This document shows positions 1-7,754 of a stretch of 27,740 nucleotides of DNA, one piece after another. Source of the stretch: Thiobacillus denitrificans (GTDB taxonomy: Bacteria; Pseudomonadota; Gammaproteobacteria; Burkholderiales; Thiobacillaceae). Below the pieces are notes generated by a model that ran no database searches, was not told the origin of the DNA, and saw only the letters and a program-made list of their open reading frames with translations. Position numbers and translations under genes: made by a program. The stretch is from positions 37,112-64,851 of the forward strand of contig DDRS01000041.1 in the NCBI GenBank assembly GCA_002343685.1, read 5' to 3'. Each line of letters begins with the position of its first letter. Positions within the stretch are counted from its first letter, which is position 1.

Positions 1-420
1 GGCAAGGGCTTCGCGGTCGTGGCCCAGGAAGTGCGGGCCCTGGCCCAGCGCTCCGCCGAGGCGGCCAAGGAGATCAAGGCCCTCATCGCCTCGTCGAGCA
101 ACCAGATCAACAGCGGCGCGACCCTGGTCGGCGAAGCGGGCGAGGCGCTTGAGCGTATCGTCGGCCGCGTCGGCGACGTGACCCGCCTGATCACCGAGAT
201 CAGCGCTTCGGTCCGTGAACAGGCCAACGGGCTGAAAGAGGTCAATATCGCGGTCAACCGCATGGACCAGATCACCCAACAGAACGCCGCCATGGTCGAG
301 GAATCGACGGCCGCCTCGCATGCGATGCGCCAAGAGGCCGAGCAGCTGGGTTCGATGATCCGCCGCTTCCGGCTCGCCGACGACGAGCAGGGCGAAATGA
401 CCAGCCGCTACGTCGCCTAG
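1..420 (+). CDS. Methyl-accepting chemotaxis protein, C-terminal fragment
   Basis: This is the C-terminal 139 residues of a chemoreceptor; its start lies outside the window and the frame is open from base 1 to the TAG at 418-420. The visible part begins in the highly conserved hairpin tip of the signalling domain (GKGFAVVAQEVRALAQRS), which in this family contacts CheA and CheW. It continues as the returning helix of the long antiparallel coiled coil, with typical segments such as AAKEIKALI, NAVNRMDQITQQNAAMVEES-type heptads, and a short polar tail. There is no C-terminal pentapeptide of the NWETF type, so CheR/CheB would not be tethered that way. The ligand-binding and HAMP parts cannot be seen, so the signal it senses is unknown. 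It lies 89 bp upstream of mutS on the same strand, with a strong inverted repeat between them, and is probably a separate transcription unit. Confidence 0.95.
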   Translation, partial: GKGFAVVAQEVRALAQRSAEAAKEIKALIASSSNQINSGATLVGEAGEALERIVGRVGDVTRLITEISASVREQANGLKEVNIAVNRMDQITQQNAAMVEESTAASHAMRQEAEQLGSMIRRFRLADDEQGEMTSRYVA

Positions 421-444
421 ACGCAGCTATACAGTCTGAACGGC

Positions 445-474
445 AAGGGCCGATCGCGTTCGCGGTCGGCCCTT
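445..474 (+). terminator. Strong inverted repeat after the chemoreceptor gene, possible terminator
   Basis: The arms AAGGGCCGA (445-453) and TCGGCCCTT (466-474) are perfectly complementary over 9 bp, and the interior (CGCG-TT-CGCG after one T-G wobble) can extend the stem almost to the tip. It lies 24 bp after the chemoreceptor stop codon and 35 bp before mutS. Neither strand has a T tract after the stem, so it is not a standard intrinsic terminator. It may still end or stabilise the upstream mRNA. Confidence 0.5.
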
Positions 475-509
475 AACGCATCTGGCGAACCTCGTTAGGG
501 TCGCCCGCG

Positions 510-3092
510 ATGAACGCCCACGCCTCCCCAGATGCCGCGCGGCCCAGCGCCGCCGGCGCCACGCCGGTCATGGCGCAGTATTTCGAGGCCAAGTCCCGCC
601 AGCCCGACGCCCTGGTCTTCTTCCGGATGGGCGACTTCTACGAACTGTTCTTCGAGGATGCCGAAAAAGCGGCGCGACTCCTCAACATCACGCTCACGAC
701 GCGCGGTGCCTCGGCGGGCGCGCCGATCAAGATGGCCGGCGTGCCTTACCACAGTGTCGAGCAATACCTGGCACGGTTGCTGAAACTGGGCGAATCGGTG
801 GTGATTGCCGAGCAGGTGGGCGATCCTGCAACGTCGAAAGGCCCGGTCGAACGTCAGGTCACGCGCATCGTGACGCCAGGCACGCTAACCGATTCGGGCC
901 TGCTGGACGAAACACGCGACACGCTGATTCTGGCGATCGCGCCCAGCCCAGCCAGGCTCGGTATCGCCTGGCTCAATCTCGCCGCCGGGCGTTTCCAGGT
1001 CACCGAAATCCATGCCACGGCCCTGCCCGCCCTGCTGGCGCGGGTACGCCCGGCGGAAATCCTCGCATCAGACGACTTCATTCTTGAGGGCACCGCCTGT
1101 GCGGTACGTCGGCTGGCACCGTGGCAATTCGATGCGAACGGTGCACAGACCCGCCTGGCGCAGCAATTCGGCAGCCGCGATCTCACCGGCTTCGGTGTGG
1201 CCGATCTGGCTTTGGGTATCGCCGCCGCGGGCGCGCTGCTCGACTATATCCAGAGTACGCAACGTACCGCGCTACCGCATATCCAGGCCATCCACGCCGA
1301 ACGCGACAACGACTTCGTGCAGCTCGACGCCGCCACCCGGCGCAACCTGGAACTCACCGAAACCCTGCGCGGCGAGGCGGCACCAACCCTCTTGTCGGTA
1401 CTCGACACCACCGCCACCGGCATGGGCACGCGCCTGCTGCGCCACTGGCTGCACCATCCGCTGCGCGACCGCGGAATCCTGATCCAGAGGCGCGATGCCA
1501 TCGGCGTGCTCACCGAACTGCCCGACACCGCTGCCACCCTTACCCGGCTACTGAAAAGCTGCGCCGACGTGGAGCGGATCAGCGGCCGCATCGCCCTGAA
1601 AAGCGCCCGTCCGCGCGACCTGTCGGGCCTGCGCGACACCCTGGCGCAGCTGCCCGAACTTGCCACCGCGCTGCCCGACGACCACGCGCAACTGTCGACA
1701 TTGCAAGCCCGACTCGCCGCCCACCCCGACCTGCATGCCATCCTCGCGCAAGCCATCCAATCCGAACCTGCCAGCGTGTTGCGCGAAGGCGGTGTCATCG
1801 CCGATGGGTACGACGCCGAACTCGACGAACTACGCGCCCTGACGCGCGACGCGGGCGCCTTCCTGCTCGAACTGGAAACCCGCGAACGCGCGCGCTCAGG
1901 CATCGGCAACCTCAAAGTCGAATACAACAAGGTGCACGGTTTCTACATCGAAGTCAGCCGCGCACAATCGGAAAACGTGCCAGACGATTACCGCCGCCGG
2001 CAGACGCTCAAGAATGCGGAGCGCTACATCACGCCGGAACTGAAGGCCTTCGAAGACAAGGCGCTGTCGGCGCAGGACCGGGCGCTGGCACGCGAGAAAG
2101 CATTATTCGAGGCGCTGCTGGAAACGCTGACGCCACATGTGCCGGCGTTGCTTACAATTGCCGCCGCGCTGGCCGAGATCGACGTGCTGGCGAGCCAGGC
2201 CGAACGCGCCGCGTCGTTGAAACTATGTGCGCCCGACTACACCGGCGAACCGGGCATCCTCATCCGCGGTGGCCGTCATCCTGTGGTCGAGGCACAAGTC
2301 GACCACTTCATCGCCAACGACGTCACGCTCAACCGTACGCGGCAGATGCTGCTGATCACCGGTCCCAACATGGGCGGCAAATCGACCTACATGCGGCAGG
2401 CGGCGCTGATCGCACTGCTGGCCTGCTGCGGGCTGTGGGTGCCGGCCAACTCGGCGAAAATCGGCGATATCGACCAGATTTTCACCCGCATCGGCGCCTC
2501 CGACGACCTGGCAGGCGGACGTTCGACCTTCATGGTCGAGATGACCGAAACCGCGCATATCCTGCATAACGCCAGCGCCAACAGTCTCGTCCTGCTCGAC
2601 GAGATCGGCCGCGGCACCTCCACCTTCGATGGCCTCGCGCTGGCTTGGGCGGTCGCGCGTCACCTGGTGACCGCCACCCGTGCGTTCACCCTGTTCGCCA
2701 CCCACTATTTCGAGCTGACCCAACTGGCACAGGAGTTCCGTCAACTCGCCAACGTGCATCTCGACGCCAAGGAGCACGGTGCCGACCTGGTGTTCCTGCA
2801 TGCGGTGGAAGAAGGCCCGGCATCGCAGAGCTACGGCATCCAGGTCGCCCGGCTCGCTGGCGTACCCAGCCCGGTGATCCATGCTGCGCGGCGCCATCTG
2901 CGCGAACTTGAGGACGCACAGCTGCAGCCCGGCCCGCAAGGCGATCTGTTTGCCGCCCATCTCCCCAACGACGTGCCGCCTCCCCATCCTGCACTCGACC
3001 AGTTGCGCGAACTCGACCCCGACACCCTCACGCCAAAGGCGGCGCTCGACATGCTTTATGCCTTGAAGGCACTGACGGATACCTCGCCATGA
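510..3092 (+). CDS. mutS: DNA mismatch repair protein MutS
   Basis: MutS recognises base mismatches and small loops in DNA and, with MutL, starts strand-directed repair. The 860-residue length is normal for the family. The mismatch-reading Phe-X-Glu is visible near the N-terminus (MGDFYELFFEDA, F43 and E45). The connector, core and clamp regions follow. The C-terminal ATPase has Walker A GPNMGGKST at about 618-626, the motif DDLAGGRSTFMVEM, Walker B LLDEIGRG starting at about 695, and the H-loop region ATHYFELT. The ATG at 510 has AGGG at 497-500, nine bases upstream, and gives a normal N-terminal length. The stop overlaps the next start (ATGA at 3089-3092), so the following small ORF is probably translationally coupled. 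Nothing is truncated and the key residues are intact. Confidence 0.99.
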   Translation: MNAHASPDAARPSAAGATPVMAQYFEAKSRQPDALVFFRMGDFYELFFEDAEKAARLLNITLTTRGASAGAPIKMAGVPYHSVEQYLARLLKLGESVVIAEQVGDPATSKGPVERQVTRIVTPGTLTDSGLLDETRDTLILAIAPSPARLGIAWLNLAAGRFQVTEIHATALPALLARVRPAEILASDDFILEGTACAVRRLAPWQFDANGAQTRLAQQFGSRDLTGFGVADLALGIAAAGALLDYIQSTQRTALPHIQAIHAERDNDFVQLDAATRRNLELTETLRGEAAPTLLSVLDTTATGMGTRLLRHWLHHPLRDRGILIQRRDAIGVLTELPDTAATLTRLLKSCADVERISGRIALKSARPRDLSGLRDTLAQLPELATALPDDHAQLSTLQARLAAHPDLHAILAQAIQSEPASVLREGGVIADGYDAELDELRALTRDAGAFLLELETRERARSGIGNLKVEYNKVHGFYIEVSRAQSENVPDDYRRRQTLKNAERYITPELKAFEDKALSAQDRALAREKALFEALLETLTPHVPALLTIAAALAEIDVLASQAERAASLKLCAPDYTGEPGILIRGGRHPVVEAQVDHFIANDVTLNRTRQMLLITGPNMGGKSTYMRQAALIALLACCGLWVPANSAKIGDIDQIFTRIGASDDLAGGRSTFMVEMTETAHILHNASANSLVLLDEIGRGTSTFDGLALAWAVARHLVTATRAFTLFATHYFELTQLAQEFRQLANVHLDAKEHGADLVFLHAVEEGPASQSYGIQVARLAGVPSPVIHAARRHLRELEDAQLQPGPQGDLFAAHLPNDVPPPHPALDQLRELDPDTLTPKAALDMLYALKALTDTSP

Positions 3093-3358
3093 AGTCGCTT
3101 CGCCTCGATACCGCTGAGCTCGATCTCGACTTCAATGCCGCGCTCAAATTGGCGACGGCCATCGCCCTCCATCACCTAGGGGACGACACCATGTTGTTGA
3201 GCTGGTACGATCGCGAGCGCGATCTCGAATCGCCGGCCGGGGTAAGCGAATGTCACGAAGGCTGCGCCACAAAAGGATCCTGGGACTATGCGCTCAACCG
3301 TGGGGCGCGCCTGGCCGTCGATTTCGATACCGGGCGTTATACCTTCTGTTTCCTGTAA
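3089..3358 (+). CDS. Small acidic protein coupled to mutS, resembling AF1514/DUF5619 proteins
   Basis: This 89-residue protein has no signal peptide or membrane segment. A helix-like N-terminal half (LDFNAALKLATAIALHHLGDD) is followed by MLLSWYDRERDLESP, a cysteine/histidine cluster (C55, H56, C59), WDYAL, and a C-terminal strand pair (RLAVDFD / YTFCFL). From memory, the pattern 'DDTMLLSWYDR...SP...C...W..YA...G..L.VD...Y.F' matches a family of small uncharacterised proteins labelled AF1514 or DUF5619. I could not run a search, so this is tentative. Its ATG overlaps the mutS TGA, which supports co-translation with mutS, but neighbourhood alone does not prove a role in repair. The function is unknown. 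Confidence 0.75.
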   Translation: MKSLRLDTAELDLDFNAALKLATAIALHHLGDDTMLLSWYDRERDLESPAGVSECHEGCATKGSWDYALNRGARLAVDFDTGRYTFCFL

Positions 3359-3462
3359 ACCGCGTACCAGGACAACTTGGCATGCCCAACCTGCAGCATG
3401 GACCGCCCGAACCGCCTTAGACCTGCACGATCAACATCGGATTAAGCAATCGAGACCGCGAC

Positions 3463-4185
3463 ATGAAAGCCAGTGAAATGCGTATTGCAGACCCGAACGC
3501 CCTTCGCATTGCCGATGAAGGCGTCATCCTCAGGGAATGCCTGCCGCTACCTGGCGCAAAAGTGCTCGAACTCGGCTGCGGCAAGGCGGAGAAGACCCGC
3601 CTGGTCGCCCAAACGGCTGCCTCGGTGCTTGCCCTGGAAGTGGATGCCATGCAGCTCGCTGAAAATCAGGCAGGGGAAAAACCGGGCAACGTCCAATTCG
3701 CGTTTGGCGGCGCGGAAAACATCCCGACAGACGATTCGAGCGTCGACATCGTCCTGATGTTCAAATCCCTGCACCACGTTCCGGTCGAACGGATGGACGA
3801 TACCTTCTCCGAGATCCACAGGGTATTGAAACCGGGTGGCCTGGCATACATCTCGGAACCCGTCTATGCCGGCGACTTCAACGAGATCCTCCGGCTATTC
3901 CACGACGAGAAAGGGGTGAGGGAAGCCGCTTTCGCGGCAGAAATGAAAGCCGTTACAACTCAGCGGCTATCACTCGTATCACAGACTTTCTTTCTGCAAC
4001 CGATGCACTTCGACGATTTCGGCCAGTTCGAGAATCGGATACTCAAGGTGACCCACACCGAGCATCGTTTATCCCCTGCGCTTCACGAGACAGTACGCTC
4101 GGGATTCAATCGCCATATGTCGCCAAACGGGGCAACTTTCCATATGCCCATCCGGGTCGATCTTTTCAGAAAAGACGGTCCGTAG
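3463..4185 (+). CDS. Class I SAM-dependent methyltransferase (Methyltransf_11-like)
   Basis: This 240-residue soluble protein has the Rossmann-like methyltransferase fold. Motif I is VLELGCG at residues 34-40, and the acidic end of strand 2 is LEVDAMQL (about 59-64). AENIPTDDSSVDIV (about 84-97) and FKSLHHV mark motifs II/III, and VLKPGGLAYISEPV (about 121-134) is the typical post-motif loop. The fold predicts use of S-adenosylmethionine. The substrate cannot be read from the sequence, and candidates include a small molecule, quinone or lipid. The ATG at 3463 is preceded by a weak GAGA; a second in-frame ATG at 3478 is possible. It lies 104 bp after the small ORF and converges on the S4-protein gene, whose stop codon is only 29 bp away. 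A specific pathway would be a guess. Confidence 0.85.
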   Translation: MKASEMRIADPNALRIADEGVILRECLPLPGAKVLELGCGKAEKTRLVAQTAASVLALEVDAMQLAENQAGEKPGNVQFAFGGAENIPTDDSSVDIVLMFKSLHHVPVERMDDTFSEIHRVLKPGGLAYISEPVYAGDFNEILRLFHDEKGVREAAFAAEMKAVTTQRLSLVSQTFFLQPMHFDDFGQFENRILKVTHTEHRLSPALHETVRSGFNRHMSPNGATFHMPIRVDLFRKDGP

Positions 4186-4196
4186 TGGATCGGACC
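4177..4196. terminator. Hairpin shared by convergent genes
   Basis: GGTCCG (4177-4182) and CGGACC (4191-4196) form a perfect 6-bp stem with an 8-base loop. The left arm runs into the methyltransferase stop codon (4183-4185). Read on the - strand the stem is followed by GTC and then TTTTCT, so it resembles an intrinsic terminator for the nuo-side transcript. Read on the + strand there is only a short TT after the stem. Confidence 0.5.
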
Positions 4197-4214
4197 TTGG
4201 ATCCTCTCTTCTGG

Positions 4215-4439
4215 CTACGCTTGGCTGGCCACGACTCGAACGGTCTGCCCTAGGCACCGCACCGTCTGGTTCGCTCGTATTTTCGCCGTCTTGCGGCTTT
4301 CGAGCTCGTTGTCGACGGTGACATCGCCGTTGACGATCATGTGCTTGCCCTGCCCACTGCTGTCGGCGATGCCGCTGAGTTTGAGCAGATCGCAAAGCGC
4401 GACGTGTTCACCGCGCAATTTGAATTCCAGCGTGTCCAT
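4215..4439 (-). CDS. S4-domain RNA-binding protein, YbcJ-like
   Basis: This is a 74-residue protein made almost entirely of one S4 domain. The segments FKLRGEHVALCDLLKLSGI, SSGQGKHMIVNGDVTVDNE and ESRKTAKIRANQTVRC follow the usual pattern of small stand-alone S4 proteins (YbcJ/RlbA type), which are thought to bind structured RNA. The target is unknown. The ATG at 4439 begins 2 bp after the stop of the DUF2818-like gene, and the bases before it read TAGGA, so a Shine-Dalgarno-like AGGA directly abuts the start. A GTG start at 4463 would add eight residues (MAAARRIG) but overlaps the upstream gene and departs from the family N-terminus. It is probably the last gene of the nuo transcription unit, followed by the hairpin at 4177-4196. 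Confidence 0.85.
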   Translation of the reverse strand: MDTLEFKLRGEHVALCDLLKLSGIADSSGQGKHMIVNGDVTVDNELESRKTAKIRANQTVRCLGQTVRVVASQA

Positions 4440-4441
4440 TC

Positions 4442-4744
4442 CTATGCGCCGCGCCGCCGCCACAGATAGCGGTAGACGAAACCGGGGTAAGCGAACACCA
4501 CGAATAGCGAGGCGTTGACCGCATAGAACTCCCAGTCCTGATGCTGAATGTCGCCGAGCTTGCCTTCCAGTAGTCGCGCGACGCCCCCCACCACGAAAAA
4601 CATCACCACCAGTTCCAGCAGCCGCCAGGCAAAATTCTTCGCGCCTGCTTTGGGCCGTATAACGAAGAAGATCCGCTCGACAAGGAAAGGCAGGTTGGCA
4701 GCGATGAACGCCAGGGTCAGCAGCAGGGTAGTCGAGAAATTCAC
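4442..4744 (-). CDS. DUF2818-like small membrane protein downstream of nuoN
   Basis: This 100-residue hydrophobic protein has about three predicted membrane segments: residues about 4-29 (TTLLLTLAFIAANLPFLVE), about 40-58 (AWRLLELVVMFFVVGGVAR) and about 72-93. It ends in a basic tail (YRYLWRRRGA). Sequence and position match the DUF2818 proteins commonly found after nuoN in betaproteobacteria; this assignment is from memory. The start is a GTG at 4744, with GGATCC just upstream. It lies 70 bp after nuoN and 2 bp before the S4-protein gene. A link to complex I assembly or stability is suggested only by position. No catalytic motif is visible. Confidence 0.85.
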   Translation of the reverse strand: MNFSTTLLLTLAFIAANLPFLVERIFFVIRPKAGAKNFAWRLLELVVMFFVVGGVARLLEGKLGDIQHQDWEFYAVNASLFVVFAYPGFVYRYLWRRRGA

Positions 4745-4814
4745 GGTGGATCCGAAAAGCTAGATAACGCCGGAGCAGACCCGCTCCAACACGATTTGGT
4801 TCAAATATTCCGGT

Positions 4815-6260
4815 TCAGAAAGACGCACGGATGGCGTGGATGCATACTGCCATCAACGGCTGCGGCATGATCCCCAGCGCCAGAATGGCCAGTCCGTTGA
4901 TCGACATGACGACACGGGCATCCGGGCTCGCCGCAATCGGGGCCGCATCGTGCGGCGCGTCGAAGTACATCAGTTTGACGATGCGCAGATAGTAGAACGC
5001 GCCGATCAGCGAAAACAGCACTGCCGCCACCGCCAGCCATACATAACCGATCTCGACCACGGCCTGCAACACCGACAGCTTGGCATAGAACCCCACGGTA
5101 GGCGGCACGCCGGCCATCGAGAACATCAGCAGCAGCATCATGAACGCCAACCACGGGCTACGGCGGTTCAGGCCTTTGAAGTCCTCCAGCCGATCAGCCT
5201 CGAAACCGGCTCGCGACAAGAGCAGAATCATGCCAAAACCACCAAGACTCATCAGCGCGTACGCCAGTACATAGAACATCGCGCCGCCATAGCCGTTCTG
5301 CGAGCCGGCGAGGATGCCCAGCAGCATGAAGCCCATGTGCGAAATGGTCGAATAGGCAAGCATCCGCTTCAGGTTGCTTTGCGCAATGGCCGCGATGTTG
5401 CCAAGCGCCATCGACAGTACCGCCAGGATCACCAGCATGCCGCGCCAATCGCCCACCTGCGATTCCAGCCCCTGTCCCAGGATGCGGATCACGAAGGCAA
5501 ATGCGGCGATCTTGGGCGCGGAGCCGATGAACAACGTCATCGCGGTCGGCGCGCCATGATAGACGTCGGGTATCCACATATGGAATGGCACCGCGCCAAG
5601 CTTGAACGCCAGGCCTGCCACGATGAAGACGATGCCGAACACCAGCGGGATGCGCAGGTCCGTGCCGTCCTGCAGGGCGATGGCGATGTCACCCAGACCC
5701 AGCGAACCGGTGACGCCATAGACCATCGACATGCCATAGAGCAGCATGCCCGACGCCAGCGCACCCAGCACGAAATATTTCATCGCCGCCTCGGTGGCCA
5801 CGCTGGAATCGCGCTGCAACGCAACCATGGCATAGAGCGACAGCGACAGCAGTTCGAGGCCGAGGTACAGCGTCAGGAAATGGCTGGCCGACACCATCAC
5901 CATCATGCCCAGCAGCGCAAACAAGGCCAGCACGAAGAATTCGCCCTTGTAGAGTCCGCGCTGACGCAGGTAATCGCGCGAATACACCAGCACGACAGCG
6001 ACTGTCAGATAAAGAAACAGCTTCAGCACGTCGGACAACGGATCGTCGATGAACAGCCCGCCCAGTGTCAGCACTGGCATGGTGGAAAAATCACGCAGGG
6101 TAAGGAAGGCCGCTCCGGCCAGCGTGACAAGTGAAAGAAGATAGGCCAGATAACGTTTCCCGTCGCTGGCTGCGGCGTCGACCACCAGGATCAGCGAGAC
6201 CATGGCCAACACGAACATCTCAGGAAAAACAGGCGCGAATTGCATGAGGGCGTGGCGCAT
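4815..6260 (-). CDS. nuoN: NADH-quinone oxidoreductase subunit N
   Basis: NuoN is one of the three large antiporter-like membrane subunits of complex I, which couple NADH oxidation and quinone reduction to proton transfer. The 481-residue protein is almost wholly hydrophobic, with about 14 predicted membrane helices. The conserved glutamate of the fifth-helix region is visible in LGLELLSLSLYAMVAL (about E136). The lysine-bearing broken-helix region GLAFKLGAVPFHMWIPDVYHGAP and the motif KRMLAYSTISHMGFMLLG are also present. The ATG at 6260 is supported by AAGG eight bases upstream; M6 is a possible alternative. It lies 9 bp after nuoM and is the last structural nuo gene. Confidence 0.98.
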   Translation of the reverse strand: MRHALMQFAPVFPEMFVLAMVSLILVVDAAASDGKRYLAYLLSLVTLAGAAFLTLRDFSTMPVLTLGGLFIDDPLSDVLKLFLYLTVAVVLVYSRDYLRQRGLYKGEFFVLALFALLGMMVMVSASHFLTLYLGLELLSLSLYAMVALQRDSSVATEAAMKYFVLGALASGMLLYGMSMVYGVTGSLGLGDIAIALQDGTDLRIPLVFGIVFIVAGLAFKLGAVPFHMWIPDVYHGAPTAMTLFIGSAPKIAAFAFVIRILGQGLESQVGDWRGMLVILAVLSMALGNIAAIAQSNLKRMLAYSTISHMGFMLLGILAGSQNGYGGAMFYVLAYALMSLGGFGMILLLSRAGFEADRLEDFKGLNRRSPWLAFMMLLLMFSMAGVPPTVGFYAKLSVLQAVVEIGYVWLAVAAVLFSLIGAFYYLRIVKLMYFDAPHDAAPIAASPDARVVMSINGLAILALGIMPQPLMAVCIHAIRASF

Positions 6261-6269
6261 TTTTGAACC

Positions 6270-7751
6270 TTAAGGCAGTTTGCTTCGGGCGACATGCGCC
6301 AACAGGTCGACTACCGACACATGCATGACATCGGTGAACGGCTTGGGATAGAGCCCCATGGCCAGCACAAGGATGGCGAGCACGCCAAGCAGCAGGATCT
6401 CACGCGCGTTGACGTCGGCCATTTCCTCGACATGCGGATTGGTGACGGATCCGAATACCACGCGCTTGTACATCCACAGCGTATAGGCGGCCCCGAAGAT
6501 CAGCGTGGTGGCGGCAACGAAGGCAAACCAGAAATTGACCTGGGTTGAAGCCATGATGACCATGAACTCGCCGACGAAGCCGCTGGTGGCGGGCAAGCCC
6601 GCGTTGGCCATGGCGAACAGCATGAAAAAGGCAGCGAACACCGGCATCTTGTTCACCAGTCCGCCGTAGTCCTTGATCTGGCGTGAATGCAGCCGATCGT
6701 ACATGACGCCGATACAGAGGAACAGCGCGGCCGAGACGAAGCCGTGCGAGATCATCTGCACCAGCCCACCCTCCGCTCCCAGCGGATTGAACATGAAGAA
6801 GCCGAGGGTGACAAAACCCATGTGCGCGATCGAAGAATAAGCGATGAGCTTCTTCATGTCGGCCTGGACCAAGGCGACGAGGCCGATGTAGGCGACCGCG
6901 ATCAGCGACAGCATGATGACGAACCAGGCGAATTCGTGACTGGCGTCCGGCAGGATCGGCAGGATGAAGCGCAGGAAGCCGTAGGCGCCGACTTTAAGCG
7001 TAATCGCCGCCAGCACGACCGAGCCACCGGTGGGCGCCTCGACGTGGGCGTCGGGCAACCAGGTGTGCACCGGCCACATCGGCACCTTGACGCCGAACGC
7101 CAGCAGGAAGGCGAAGAACATCAGCGTCTGTGCGGTCATCCCCAGTGCGGTGGCATGCCAGGTCTGGATGTCGAAACTGCCGCCAGACTGGAAGTAGAGA
7201 TAGATCATCGACACCAGCATCAGCAGCGAACCGAGCAAGGTGTAGAGGAAGAACTTGAACGCGGCATAGACGCGGTTCGGTCCGCCCCACACGCCCACGA
7301 TCAGGTACAGCGGGATCAGCATGCCTTCGAAGAAGACGTAGAACAGGATGCCGTCGAGCGCTGCGAAAACCCCGTTGATAAGGCCCGACATGATGAGGAA
7401 GGCCGCCATGTATTGCGCCACCTTGTCCTGGATCACCTGCCAGCCGGCGATCACCACCAGCACGGTGACGAAACTGTTCAACAGGATCAGCGGCATCGAG
7501 ATGCCGTCGACGCCCAGGTGGTAATGGATGTTGAACGCCGGTATCCACGCGGCCTTCTCGACGAACTGCATCGCCGAAGTCGTGGTGTCGAACCCGGTGA
7601 CCAGCGGAAGCGCGACGATGAGCCCCAGCAGCGATCCGACCAGTGCCAGCCAGCGTGCGAGTGCAGCGTTGCGGTCGGAGCCGGTGGCAAGCACGATCAC
7701 CCCAGCCAGAATCGGGACCCAGATGACGAGAGAAAGGAGGTTGTTCAGCAT
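6270..7751 (-). CDS. nuoM: NADH-quinone oxidoreductase subunit M
   Basis: NuoM is the middle antiporter-like subunit of the complex I membrane arm. It has 493 residues and about 14 predicted transmembrane helices. The essential glutamate lies in FYVFFEGMLIPLYLIVG (E142). The discontinuous-helix region reads FGVKVPMWPVHTWLPDAHVE, and MKKLIAYSSIAHMGFV is the conserved lysine/histidine segment. The start MLNNLLSLVIWVP gives a normal N-terminal helix and begins 3 bp after the nuoL stop. It is intact and typical. Confidence 0.98.
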   Translation of the reverse strand: MLNNLLSLVIWVPILAGVIVLATGSDRNAALARWLALVGSLLGLIVALPLVTGFDTTTSAMQFVEKAAWIPAFNIHYHLGVDGISMPLILLNSFVTVLVVIAGWQVIQDKVAQYMAAFLIMSGLINGVFAALDGILFYVFFEGMLIPLYLIVGVWGGPNRVYAAFKFFLYTLLGSLLMLVSMIYLYFQSGGSFDIQTWHATALGMTAQTLMFFAFLLAFGVKVPMWPVHTWLPDAHVEAPTGGSVVLAAITLKVGAYGFLRFILPILPDASHEFAWFVIMLSLIAVAYIGLVALVQADMKKLIAYSSIAHMGFVTLGFFMFNPLGAEGGLVQMISHGFVSAALFLCIGVMYDRLHSRQIKDYGGLVNKMPVFAAFFMLFAMANAGLPATSGFVGEFMVIMASTQVNFWFAFVAATTLIFGAAYTLWMYKRVVFGSVTNPHVEEMADVNAREILLLGVLAILVLAMGLYPKPFTDVMHVSVVDLLAHVARSKLP

Positions 7752-7754
7752 GGG

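Noticed and set aside
1121..2569. Alternative + frame ORF (482 codons) inside mutS
   Set aside because: Very rich in Arg, His and Pro, overlapping the real mutS frame with all its ATPase motifs.
4772..4787. GGAGC/GCTCC hairpin between nuoN and the DUF2818-like gene
   Set aside because: Only 5 bp with a 6-base loop and no T tract, too weak to call a terminator.
4836..6134. Long ORF on the + strand (432 codons) opposite nuoN
   Set aside because: It is antisense to nuoN, rich in His, Gln and Arg, with no family pattern. Such frames stay open because of GC-biased codon use in the real gene.
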